The notes beneath the pieces were generated by a model. That model saw only the letters and a list, made by a program, of their open reading frames with translations, did not search any database and was not told the DNA's origin. From CAVSRC01 sp963750065 (GTDB lineage: Bacteria; Pseudomonadota; Alphaproteobacteria; Rhizobiales; Kaistiaceae): a stretch of 64,000 nucleotides of DNA. A program made the position numbers and the translations under genes. The DNA lies in the NCBI GenBank assembly GCA_963750065.1, contig CAVVPK010000036.1, positions 1-64,000 of the forward strand, written 5' to 3'. Numbering within the stretch: position 1 is the stretch's first letter; every line of letters starts with the position of its first letter. Positions 35,993 to 43,857 of the stretch are shown here, one piece after another.

Positions 35993-37018
35993 ATGCCACG
36001 CAAGCCTGCCTGGGCGTCCCTGCCCGACGATGAGCTTCTGCACCTGCGCATCAAGGATCTCGGGGTGCGCATCGAAGGCACGTGGCTGGAAGACTGCCTA
36101 GGGCGGCTCGACGAGGAGCTGGAGAGCCGCAACATCCGCGCCCGGCCACATGCCTGGCTGTCGGACGAATGGTTCAGCCCCGACATCACGCCGGGCATCG
36201 CCATTCCCTTCTACCTCGCCCATCCGCGCCTGATGCGCCTGGAGCGGCGCAAGATCCTCGAGGTCGATGGCGGCAGCCCGTCCGAATGCCTGCGCATCCT
36301 GCGCCATGAGACCGGCCACGTCGTCCAGCACGCCTATCGCCTCAGCCGCCGCCGCCGCTGGCAGCAGCTCTTCGGCCGCTCGTCGACGCGCTACCCGCGC
36401 TATTACCGGCCGAACCCATCGAGCCGCAACTTCGTCCAGCATTTGCGCCTGTGGTACGCGCAGGCCCATCCCGACGAGGACTTCGCCGAGACCTTCGCGG
36501 TGTGGCTAAGCCCACGTTCCAACTGGCGCAAGCGCTATCAGGGATGGCCGGCGCTGAAGAAGCTCAACTATGTCGACGAACTGATGCACGAGATCGCCGA
36601 CGAGAAACCGGTGCTCACCCGCCGCCTTCTGGTCGATCCCGCCAGCCGCATCGATCGCACGCTCGACGCGTATTACAACCGCAAGCAGGCCATGTATCTG
36701 GTCAACCCGCCACAGACTTTCGACCGCGACCTGCGCAAGCTGTTCTCCGACCGGCCGGAGGACGGCGACGCCCCGGCCGCCTCCACCTTCCTGCGTCATA
36801 ATCGCGCCAAGATCCGGCAGATCGTTTCCCGCTGGACCGGCGAGCACCAGTTAACGCTGGATTCGCTTCTCAACGACATGATTGTCCGTTGCCGCGAATT
36901 GAAGCTGCGTGCCGTTGGCGACGAGGATCAGTTGCGCATGGACTTCACCGTTCTGTTCACTGCCAAGACCGTGCTGTCGCTCTATGGCACCGGCCGGCGA
37001 AAGTGGTTCGCCCTATGA
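35993..37018 (+). CDS. Putative zinc-binding metallopeptidase
   Basis: A 341-residue cytoplasmic protein with the zinc motif HETGH (105-109) in RILRHETGHVVQHAY and a downstream third-ligand candidate Glu166 in DEDFAETFAVWL, the pattern of gluzincin-type peptidases. No signal peptide or membrane segment is visible. Many conserved Arg, Tyr and Trp residues follow the active site (RYPRYYRPNP). The stop overlaps the start of the ATP-grasp gene (ATGA), so the two products are made together and probably act together. The substrate is unknown. Confidence 0.82.
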   Translation: MPRKPAWASLPDDELLHLRIKDLGVRIEGTWLEDCLGRLDEELESRNIRARPHAWLSDEWFSPDITPGIAIPFYLAHPRLMRLERRKILEVDGGSPSECLRILRHETGHVVQHAYRLSRRRRWQQLFGRSSTRYPRYYRPNPSSRNFVQHLRLWYAQAHPDEDFAETFAVWLSPRSNWRKRYQGWPALKKLNYVDELMHEIADEKPVLTRRLLVDPASRIDRTLDAYYNRKQAMYLVNPPQTFDRDLRKLFSDRPEDGDAPAASTFLRHNRAKIRQIVSRWTGEHQLTLDSLLNDMIVRCRELKLRAVGDEDQLRMDFTVLFTAKTVLSLYGTGRRKWFAL

Positions 37019-38037
37019 AATCCTTGCGCGTTCTGGTGCTCTTGCATCCAGAGCTGATGCCCCCCGACACGATGGAAGGCTACAGCGAGCAGGAGATCAA
37101 CACCTGGAAGACGGAATACGACGTGCTCTCGACGCTGCGCGCCGCCGGCCACGATGCCCGGCCTCTCGGAGTGCAGACCGAGCTCAGGCCGATCCGCGAC
37201 CTGGTCGAGAGCTGGAAGCCGGACGTTGTCTTCAATCTGCTCGAGCAGTTTCACGGCGAAACCGCCTACGACCAGAATGTCGCCAGCTATCTCGAACTGG
37301 TGCGCGTTCCCTATACCGGCTGCAACCCGCGCGGCCTGATGCTGGCGCGCGGCAAGGACATCTCCAAGCAGCTTCTCGCCTATCACCGCATTCCGGTGCC
37401 GGCCTTCGCCGTCTTCCCCATGAACCGCAAGGTCAGGCGGCCGAAGCGCCTCGCCTTCCCGCTCATCGTCAAGAGCCTGAGCAAGGATGCCTCCGAAGGC
37501 ATTTCGCAGGCTTCGGTTGTCAACAGCGACGAACGGCTGGCCGAGCGGGTCGGCTTCATCCACGAGCGCATCGGCACGGCTGCCATCGCCGAGCAATATA
37601 TCGACGGGCGCGAGATCTATGTCGGCACGCTCGGCAACGACCGCCTGCGCGTGCTGCCCATCTGGGAACTGGAATTCGCCAACATGCCACGCCGCGCCCG
37701 CCACATCGCCACCGAATGGGTCAAGCACCGCACCGAATACCAGGAAAAGCGCGGCGTGCTGCAGGGTCCGGCCGAAGACCTGGCGCCCGAAATCGAGTCG
37801 CGCATCAAGCGCCTGGTCAAGCGCATCTGCCGGGCGCTCGACCTCGACGGCTACGCCCGCATCGACTTCCGGCTCGCGGCCGACGGCACGCCCTATTTCC
37901 TCGAGGCCAACCCCAACCCCGAAATCGCGTCCAGCCAGGAATTTGCGCAAGCCGCGCTCTCCGACGGAATTCCCTATCCGGAGCTGATCAACCGCATCCT
38001 GGCGCTCGCCATCCGGCGCGCCAGGGTGATGGGCTGA
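37015..38037 (+). CDS. ATP-grasp ligase, D-Ala-D-Ala ligase-like
   Basis: A 340-residue ATP-grasp enzyme. The N-terminal domain (SLRVLVLLHPELMPP) replaces that of a standard Ddl. The central domain has VKSLSKDASEGISQAS, and the C-terminal catalytic core has Asp284 (ARIDFR), Glu297 and Asn299 (FLEANPNPE), the Mg ligands. Carboxylate-amine ligation with ATP is expected. The peptidoglycan ligase role is unlikely: there is no mur cluster, and a coupled metallopeptidase precedes it. The pair may modify or recycle a peptide. Confidence 0.82.
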   Translation: MKSLRVLVLLHPELMPPDTMEGYSEQEINTWKTEYDVLSTLRAAGHDARPLGVQTELRPIRDLVESWKPDVVFNLLEQFHGETAYDQNVASYLELVRVPYTGCNPRGLMLARGKDISKQLLAYHRIPVPAFAVFPMNRKVRRPKRLAFPLIVKSLSKDASEGISQASVVNSDERLAERVGFIHERIGTAAIAEQYIDGREIYVGTLGNDRLRVLPIWELEFANMPRRARHIATEWVKHRTEYQEKRGVLQGPAEDLAPEIESRIKRLVKRICRALDLDGYARIDFRLAADGTPYFLEANPNPEIASSQEFAQAALSDGIPYPELINRILALAIRRARVMG

Positions 38038-38040
38038 GGT

Positions 38041-38680
38041 TCAGGGGAGCGTCCGTAGCCGCTCGAAGGCCGAGGGCGACGGAATACCCGTGTCGAGGCG
38101 CCTGCGGATCAGCGCCGCGCTTTCTGCCGGTGTCAGCACCGAGCTGTCCACCTCCATGTCATAGATACCGGGCACATGGACGGCGTCCTGAAAGCGCTGC
38201 ACCGGCAGCGGGATCGGCAACGCGGCTGTGCCGGTCTCATAGGTCGCCGGATTGTCGGTCTGCCCGGCATTGCGCCGCGCCATGATCGCGTCGAGTGGGC
38301 AGCGCACGCCGACGAAAAGCACCGGCAGGCCGGCCAAGCGCCGAGCGCAGTCGGCGAGCACGCCGAGCGACCGGCGAGTAACCGTCGTGATGGCCGAACT
38401 CAGCCACAACATTGATACCGAGACGGCTGTGGGCAGCGATCGATTCGTAAAGCGCGGCGTACATGTTTTGCACGAACGGCTCGAGCGCCGGTCGCTCACC
38501 GCCGGGACGCAGGCCGATGCCCGGCCGGTAGCGCTCCGGCGTGGCGCGCATGTAAACGTCGACGCCAAGATTGACCCACAGCCCTTCAAAGGACTCCTGG
38601 ATGGCGGCGACAATGCTCGACTTCCCCGAACGGGGCGCGCCATTCAGAATGACGATGGTGCCCGGCGGCGACTTGCTCAC
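38041..38680 (-). pseudogene. Frameshifted P-loop kinase, chloramphenicol phosphotransferase-like
   Basis: From the GTG at 38680 the frame reads GTIVILNGAPRSGKSSIVAAIQ (Walker A), then LWVNLGVDVYMRATP and GINVVAEFGHHDGYS. It shifts at about 38380-38390. The rest (LGVLADCARRLAGLPVLFVGVRCPLDAIMARR to the end at 38041) is in another frame. Restoring one base gives a full-length CPT-family protein of about 210 residues. The start overlaps the SDR stop (GTGA), so it was the last gene of the operon. Either a true mutation or a sequencing error. Confidence 0.75.
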
Positions 38681-39432
38681 CCGCGGCCCACAAAGGGCAT
38701 CTTGGTGGCCATCACGGTGATGGTCAGCACATTGGCGCCGAGCGGCAGGCCGGCCATGTAGACCACCGCGTCGGCGACGACCTGCACGTCCATGCGCGGC
38801 TCGGTCTTGACCGACATGTCGGCCTGCAGCGCGCCTTCCGCCATCCCGCGGGACATTTCGGTGACGGCATTGCCGATGTCGATCTGGCCGCAGGCGATGT
38901 CGTAGGGCCGCCCGTCGAGCGCCGCCGACTTGGTGATGCCGGAGACGCCGTGCTTGGTGGCGTTGTAGGCGATCGCATAGGGCCGCGGCACATGCGACGA
39001 GATGGAGCCGTTGTTGATGATGCGCCCGCCGCGCGGGTCCTGATCCTTCATGATGCGGAAGGCCGCCTGGGTGCACAGGAAGACGCCGGTGAGATTGGCC
39101 GCCACCACCTTCTGCCAATCGGCGAAGGCAAGCTCTTCCAGCGGCACCGCCGGAGCGCCCATGCCGGCATTGTTGAACAGCACGTCGAGCCGGCCGTAGG
39201 TCTCCCTGGTCTTGGCGAAGAGCGCGGCGACCGAATCCGGATCGCCGACATCGGCCCGCACGGCCAGCGCCGCACCGCCGGCCTGGCGGATCGCCAGCGC
39301 CACCGCATCGATGGGTTCCGCCCGGCGGCCGGCCAGCACCACGGCGTAGCCGGCGCGCGCCAGCGCCAGCGCCGAAGCCTTGCCGATGCCGCTGCCGGCA
39401 CCGGTCACCATTGCGATTTTGCCAGCCGCCAT
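38677..39432 (-). CDS. SDR-family oxidoreductase
   Basis: A 251-residue classical short-chain dehydrogenase: cofactor motif TGAGSGIG (10-17), the NNAG motif in VLFNNAGMG, a catalytic Ser in GSISS, and the YNATK active-site Tyr/Lys. The ATG at 39432 starts just before the first strand. It lies in the minus-strand sugar operon (epimerase, lactonase, SDR, kinase-like), so a sugar or polyol dehydrogenase role is likely. NAD versus NADP use is not resolved. Confidence 0.9.
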   Translation of the reverse strand: MAAGKIAMVTGAGSGIGKASALALARAGYAVVLAGRRAEPIDAVALAIRQAGGAALAVRADVGDPDSVAALFAKTRETYGRLDVLFNNAGMGAPAVPLEELAFADWQKVVAANLTGVFLCTQAAFRIMKDQDPRGGRIINNGSISSHVPRPYAIAYNATKHGVSGITKSAALDGRPYDIACGQIDIGNAVTEMSRGMAEGALQADMSVKTEPRMDVQVVADAVVYMAGLPLGANVLTITVMATKMPFVGRG

Positions 39433-39546
39433 CTCACGCCTCCCGCTGCTTCGAAAAAAGGTCCACGCCGCCAGCACCTTGCCGGCGCCATCGGATTCAA
39501 GCCTTTAGCCCAAGCCGAGACCTTCGGCGAGGGGCGCGTTCAAGTT

Positions 39547-40653
39547 CTACAGGAACTTCACACAGATCGGCGTACCCGCCTCGACCACACTGCCGGTCGC
39601 CGCCAGCGTGCCTGTCTCCGGGTCGACGCGGAACATGACGACGGTGTTGGAGTCCTGGTTGGCCGCGGCGAGAAACAAACCCTTCGGGTTCAGCGTGAAA
39701 TTGCGCGGGATATGGCCGCGCGTGCTCTCATGGCCAACGAGCCGCATGGTGCCCTCCCCCGGGTCGAGGGCATAGATGACGATCGTATCGTGGCCACGGT
39801 TGGAGCCGTAGAGGAAGCGGCCGGACGGCGCCACCTGCACCTCGGCGCAGCTGCTCTCCCCGGAAAAGCCGTCCGGCAGTGTCGACAGCGTCTGCAGGGC
39901 GTCGAGCTTGCCGCGCGCCGCATCGTAGGCATAGGCGGTCATCGTCGAGTTCAGCTCGTTGATGAGATAGGCGAAGCGTCCGTTCGGATGCATCGCCAGC
40001 TGGCGCGGGCCGGCCCCAGGCACCATCGCAACCGACGGCTGGTTGGGGTTGGGGATGAGCACGCCGCGCTCCGCATCGAGCGCATAGATGAAGACGCGGT
40101 CGCAGCCGAGGTCCGGCACGAAGACATAGCGGTTGGCGGCGTCGATCTCCACCGCATGGGCGTGCGGCCCCTTCTGCCGCCTGGGATCGACACTCGACCC
40201 TTCATGCTGGATGACGCAGCTCGCCTCGGCGAGCGAGCCGTCGGCGGCAAGCGGCAGCACAGCGACGCTGCCGCTGGCGAAATTGGCGACGATCACGCAG
40301 CGGCCAGTGCGGTCGACCATCAGATGGCAGGGGTCGGTGCCGTGGCTGGCGACCGTGTTCAGCCACGTGAGCGCGCCGCTCTCCTGGTCGATGCGGAAGG
40401 CGCTGACGGCACCGCTCGGCCTTCCTTCGTATTCCTTGAACTCATTGACGCAATAGAGGAATTTGCGCCCGGGATCGAACGTCAAATAAGACGAGTTGCG
40501 CACCCCCTCGGTGACCCCGGCCGGCCGCAGAGTGCCGGTGGCCGCATCCAGCCGGAAGGCATGGATGCCCTTGCCCAGGCCCTGAACCACTTGACCGGTG
40601 CCGAACAGGATCGGCTCGCTATAGGTGCCGACATAGACCAGATCGCTTGCCAT
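39547..40653 (-). CDS. Lactonase family protein (seven-bladed beta-propeller, Pgl-like)
   Basis: A 368-residue beta-propeller of the YbhE/3-carboxymuconate cyclase-like lactonase family. Repeated blades carry the motifs SYLTFDPGRKFLYCVNE, CHLMVDRTGRCVIVANF, KGPHAHAVEIDAANRYVFVPDLG and PRQLAMHPNGRFAYLINE. These enzymes hydrolyse sugar lactones such as 6-phosphogluconolactone. The ATG at 40653 has AGGGGAG upstream. It sits between the epimerase and SDR genes, which suggests an oxidise-then-hydrolyse route for a sugar. Confidence 0.87.
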   Translation of the reverse strand: MASDLVYVGTYSEPILFGTGQVVQGLGKGIHAFRLDAATGTLRPAGVTEGVRNSSYLTFDPGRKFLYCVNEFKEYEGRPSGAVSAFRIDQESGALTWLNTVASHGTDPCHLMVDRTGRCVIVANFASGSVAVLPLAADGSLAEASCVIQHEGSSVDPRRQKGPHAHAVEIDAANRYVFVPDLGCDRVFIYALDAERGVLIPNPNQPSVAMVPGAGPRQLAMHPNGRFAYLINELNSTMTAYAYDAARGKLDALQTLSTLPDGFSGESSCAEVQVAPSGRFLYGSNRGHDTIVIYALDPGEGTMRLVGHESTRGHIPRNFTLNPKGLFLAAANQDSNTVVMFRVDPETGTLAATGSVVEAGTPICVKFL

Positions 40654-40737
40654 GATCTCCCCTTCATATGGCAACGGGGCCTGAACGTGGCCGGGAGTGT
40701 TCCACGCGCAGGCCCCGTCAGGCCTCTCTTGCAGAGG

Positions 40738-41691
40738 CTATTCGACGGTGATGCCGACTTGCCGGCAGATGTCCTTGAGATAGTTCATGCCGGCGACGGT
40801 CTCGGCGACGAACTCCTCGGTCGCCACCTCGTTGCGATAGACGCCCGGCGCGTTGCTCTTTCCCCGCGACACGCCCGGCACGTCCTCCAGCTCGATCGAT
40901 ACCGTGCCGTCATAGCCGATGTCCTTGAGCGCCAGGAACATGGCGTGCCAGTCGATCTTGCCCATGCCCGGGCGCCAGTGGACGTTGGTGACGCCGTCAT
41001 TGTCCGAGGCGTGGATGTGGATGATGTTTCTGCCGAGGCGATAGACGGTGATGTTGGGATAGTCGCCCATCGGGAAGGTGTGGCTGGGATCGAAGTTGAT
41101 GCCCATCGCCTTGTGGTCGACGTGCTCCAGCAGGCGCAGCGCGCCGTCGGTATTGGCGAGGTAGCGGCCGGGGTGCGGCTCGACGCTCATCATCACGCCG
41201 GCCGTGCCGCAGGCCTCGGCGCAGGCGCGCACCGCCTCGACATAGTCGTCGTAGTTCCGGTCCCAGTCGACGCCACGCGGCACGTTGCGGGTGCCGTAAG
41301 TCTGCACCAGCGGCTTGGTGGTGATGCGCGGGATCTCGACGGCATCGTGCATGGCGAAGGCATGCGAGGACACCATGTTGATGATCGGCGCGCCGAGCTC
41401 GGTGCCGACCTCGACCGCCCGCTTCCAGTCCGCCACCGCCTGATCGCGTTTCGCCTTGTCGCCGCTGGTGAGATCGTGCGGGGTATGCACGAACTGCGAA
41501 ATGCCGATGCCGGAACTGGCCAGCTCGCGCTTCATGTCGGCGATCTTCGCCTTGGTCCAGTAATCGTTCAGATAGTCGGTGTTCCAGGCGATCAGCTCGA
41601 TCGCCTTGAAGCCGGCGCCGGCGACGCGACGGATGGCATCCTCATAGGGCGGCTCCCATTGGAACGGCCACGACGAAGCTCCGAACCTCAT
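40738..41691 (-). CDS. Sugar phosphate isomerase/epimerase family protein
   Basis: A 317-residue TIM-barrel protein of the AP-endonuclease-2-like (IolE/IolI) superfamily. Metal ligands are visible as Glu in MSVEPHPG, Asp and His in FDPSHTF, His in IHIHASDND and Glu in VSIELED. It is the first gene of the minus-strand sugar operon and is divergent from the LysR gene, with the operator between them. The substrate is unknown; keto-inositols and ketohexoses are typical for the family. Confidence 0.88.
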   Translation of the reverse strand: MRFGASSWPFQWEPPYEDAIRRVAGAGFKAIELIAWNTDYLNDYWTKAKIADMKRELASSGIGISQFVHTPHDLTSGDKAKRDQAVADWKRAVEVGTELGAPIINMVSSHAFAMHDAVEIPRITTKPLVQTYGTRNVPRGVDWDRNYDDYVEAVRACAEACGTAGVMMSVEPHPGRYLANTDGALRLLEHVDHKAMGINFDPSHTFPMGDYPNITVYRLGRNIIHIHASDNDGVTNVHWRPGMGKIDWHAMFLALKDIGYDGTVSIELEDVPGVSRGKSNAPGVYRNEVATEEFVAETVAGMNYLKDICRQVGITVE

Positions 41692-41908
41692 GGTTCAACT
41701 CCTTGGCTTGGGCAGGTACGCGGGCACGAACGCTTTTTCCCGGCGGACAAAAGGGCGGCATCGAACTCTGTGGGCTGTCTTTCTCACGGCAGACGCCCCG
41801 TCCGCCATGGCACTCTCGGCCTTCGACGCCGCCAATTCTCCTTGAACGTCGTTCTTCGCGCGGCAGGGCGACATTCCGCCGCCCCGCCGCGCGTTATGAG
41901 ACCAAATC

Positions 41909-41964
41909 TATCAGACGTAATTGAACATTTGTGGTATCGACTGATAAAAAAATGGTATCAGTCG
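41909..41964 (+). promoter_or_regulatory. Probable LysR operator: inverted repeat CGACTGATA-N9-TATCAGTCG
   Basis: CGACTGATA (41938-41946) and TATCAGTCG (41956-41964) are perfect 9-base inverted arms separated by nine bases. A further half-site TATCAGACG (41909-41917, one mismatch) lies 20 bases upstream. The last arm ends three bases before the LysR ATG, so binding would repress lysR while the upstream half-site could control the divergent epimerase promoter. The 276-base gap shows no other clear feature. Confidence 0.65.
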
Positions 41965-41967
41965 GCG

Positions 41968-42876
41968 ATGGAATTCAAGCACATCAGGACCTTCGTGGCG
42001 CTCGCCGAATGCCTGCATTTCGGCCATGCCGCCGAACAGCTCGGCATCGCCCAGCCGCATGTCAGCCGGCGCATCAAGCAGCTCGAGGACGACCTCGGCG
42101 TCGCCCTGTTCCTGCGCAATCGGCGCAATGTGAAGCTGACCGAGGCCGGCCGGGTCTTCCTTTCCGAGGCACGCCGCATGCTGGCCGATGCCGAGCTTGC
42201 CCGCGAGCGCACGCGCGACAGCGCGCTCGGCCGGCGCGGCCGCCTGAACCTCAGCCTGATCGCCTCGGCCATGCTCGGCGTCCTGCCGGCGATCCTGCAT
42301 GCCTTCCGCAGCCGCAATCCCGACGTCCATATCGCCGTGCGCGAACTCGACAGCGCCGGCCAGCTCGAGGCCCTGGCCGCCGAGACCACCGACGTCGCCT
42401 TCATCCATCCACCGCCACGCACCGCCCCCGCCTTCAGTCAGATCGCGCTCGAGCGCGATCCGTTGGTCGCCGTTCTGCCCGCCGGCCACCGCCTTGCCGG
42501 CGCCAGGCTGATCAATCTCGCCGATCTCGCCGACGATCCCTGGATCATGTTCCCGCGTGACAGCTCGACGGCGATCTACGACCGCATCATGGCGACCTGC
42601 CTGCGCGCCGGCTTCTCGCCGAGGGTCGTACAGGAAGCCGACCCGGTGCCGACCCGGCTCGGCCTGGTCGCCTCCGGCTTCGGCATCCACCTCGTCCACA
42701 AGGCCTGGGAGATCATGCGCTATCCCGGCATCGTCTACGTGCCCATCCATCCGACCGCGACCATCGCCCACGCCTGCACCTGGCGCAAAGGCGACCCCAA
42801 TCCCATCCTGCAGGGCTTCGTCGACGTGGTGCGCGAGCACCGCACCGTCGAGCGCGGGGAGCGGCAGCGCGCTTGA
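41968..42876 (+). CDS. LysR-family transcriptional regulator
   Basis: A 302-residue LysR regulator with the N-terminal winged helix (MEFKHIRTFVALAECLHFGHAAEQLGIAQPHVSRRIKQLEDDLG) and a periplasmic-binding-protein-like effector domain (90-300). It resembles the CatR/BenM-like subgroup in its LFLRNRR and LTEAGRVFL blocks. The ATG at 41968 fits the conserved start. It probably controls the divergent epimerase-lactonase-SDR operon and itself. The hydroxypyruvate-isomerase-like gene follows by 62 bases on the same strand. Confidence 0.93.
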   Translation: MEFKHIRTFVALAECLHFGHAAEQLGIAQPHVSRRIKQLEDDLGVALFLRNRRNVKLTEAGRVFLSEARRMLADAELARERTRDSALGRRGRLNLSLIASAMLGVLPAILHAFRSRNPDVHIAVRELDSAGQLEALAAETTDVAFIHPPPRTAPAFSQIALERDPLVAVLPAGHRLAGARLINLADLADDPWIMFPRDSSTAIYDRIMATCLRAGFSPRVVQEADPVPTRLGLVASGFGIHLVHKAWEIMRYPGIVYVPIHPTATIAHACTWRKGDPNPILQGFVDVVREHRTVERGERQRA

Positions 42877-42938
42877 CAAGGCTCGCCGCCGCCGACTATG
42901 GCCGCGCCGACATTACGCGCGTCGCATCCGGGGAACTC

Positions 42939-43721
42939 ATGATCCGCTTTTCCGCCAATCTCGGTTTTCTATGGCCGGACCGGCCTTTGTTGGAGCGCAT
43001 CGCCGCCGCCGGCCGCGCCGGCTTCAAGGCGGTCGAGCTGCACTTCCCCTATGACACCCCGGCGGCTGAGACCAAGGCGGCCTGCGCCGACGCCGAGGTC
43101 AAGCTGCTCGGCATCAACACCGCCATCGACACGCGCCCCGGCGGCCATCTGGGGCTTGGCGCAGTGTCCGGCCGCGAAGCGGACTTCGCCGCACTCATCG
43201 ACCAGTCGATCGCCTATCAGGTGGCGGCGGGCGGCACGGCGATCCATGTCATGGCCGGCATCGTGCCGGAAGCCGAGCGCGCCGCCGCCACCGAAACGCT
43301 AGTCAGGAACCTCGCGCTTGCCGCCGCGAAGGCGGCGCCGCACGGCCTCACCATTCTTGTCGAGGCGCTCAACCCGAACGACAATCCCGGCTACTTCTAT
43401 TCCACCATCGAGCCGGCGATCGCCGTTATCGAACGCGTCGATGCACCCAACCTGAAACTGATGTTCGACGCCTATCATGTCGGCCGTGCCGAGGGCGACG
43501 TCATCGCACGCCTGCGGGCATTCTGGGACCACGTCGGCCATGTGCAGATCGCGGCCGTGCCCAGCCGTTCCGAACCGGACGAGGGCGAGCTGAACTTCCC
43601 GGCGATCTTCGCGGTGCTGGAGGAACTCGGCTATGCCGGCTGGATCGGCGCCGAATACAAGCCGCGCGGCGACACCGGTGCCGGGCTGACCTGGGTCAAG
43701 AAGCTCGGCGTCGCGCTGTAA
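42939..43721 (+). CDS. Hydroxypyruvate isomerase family protein (Hyi/OtnI-like)
   Basis: A 260-residue TIM-barrel isomerase starting MIRFSANLGFLWPDRPLLERIAAAGRAGF, the Hyi pattern. Metal and substrate residues are visible in LVEALNP, MFDAYHVGRAEGD, HVQIAAVPSRSEPDEGE and IGAEYKPRG. Family members convert hydroxypyruvate to tartronate semialdehyde or isomerise 2-oxo-tetronates. The ATG at 42939 is the first before the conserved block; the frame upstream overlaps lysR. Its place beside the sugar operon fits a shared pathway. Confidence 0.9.
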   Translation: MIRFSANLGFLWPDRPLLERIAAAGRAGFKAVELHFPYDTPAAETKAACADAEVKLLGINTAIDTRPGGHLGLGAVSGREADFAALIDQSIAYQVAAGGTAIHVMAGIVPEAERAAATETLVRNLALAAAKAAPHGLTILVEALNPNDNPGYFYSTIEPAIAVIERVDAPNLKLMFDAYHVGRAEGDVIARLRAFWDHVGHVQIAAVPSRSEPDEGELNFPAIFAVLEELGYAGWIGAEYKPRGDTGAGLTWVKKLGVAL

Positions 43722-43857
43722 CGACCGCACGTCGGCAGTGACGCGCCCACCGATAATATGTCGCGCCCGATCAGCGATCCTGCTGGTATAATTGCCGAAT
43801 TCGGGACGGGCCGGGCGCCGTCCGGCCTCTGCCCCGCGACCAAAAGCGGGTGCGACG

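Noticed and set aside
38950..42876. A 1308-codon plus-strand open frame
   Set aside because: Up to about 41967 it is antisense to the SDR, lactonase and epimerase genes, which have recognisable products; only its end (41968-42876) is real, the LysR gene. Long antisense frames are common at this GC content.
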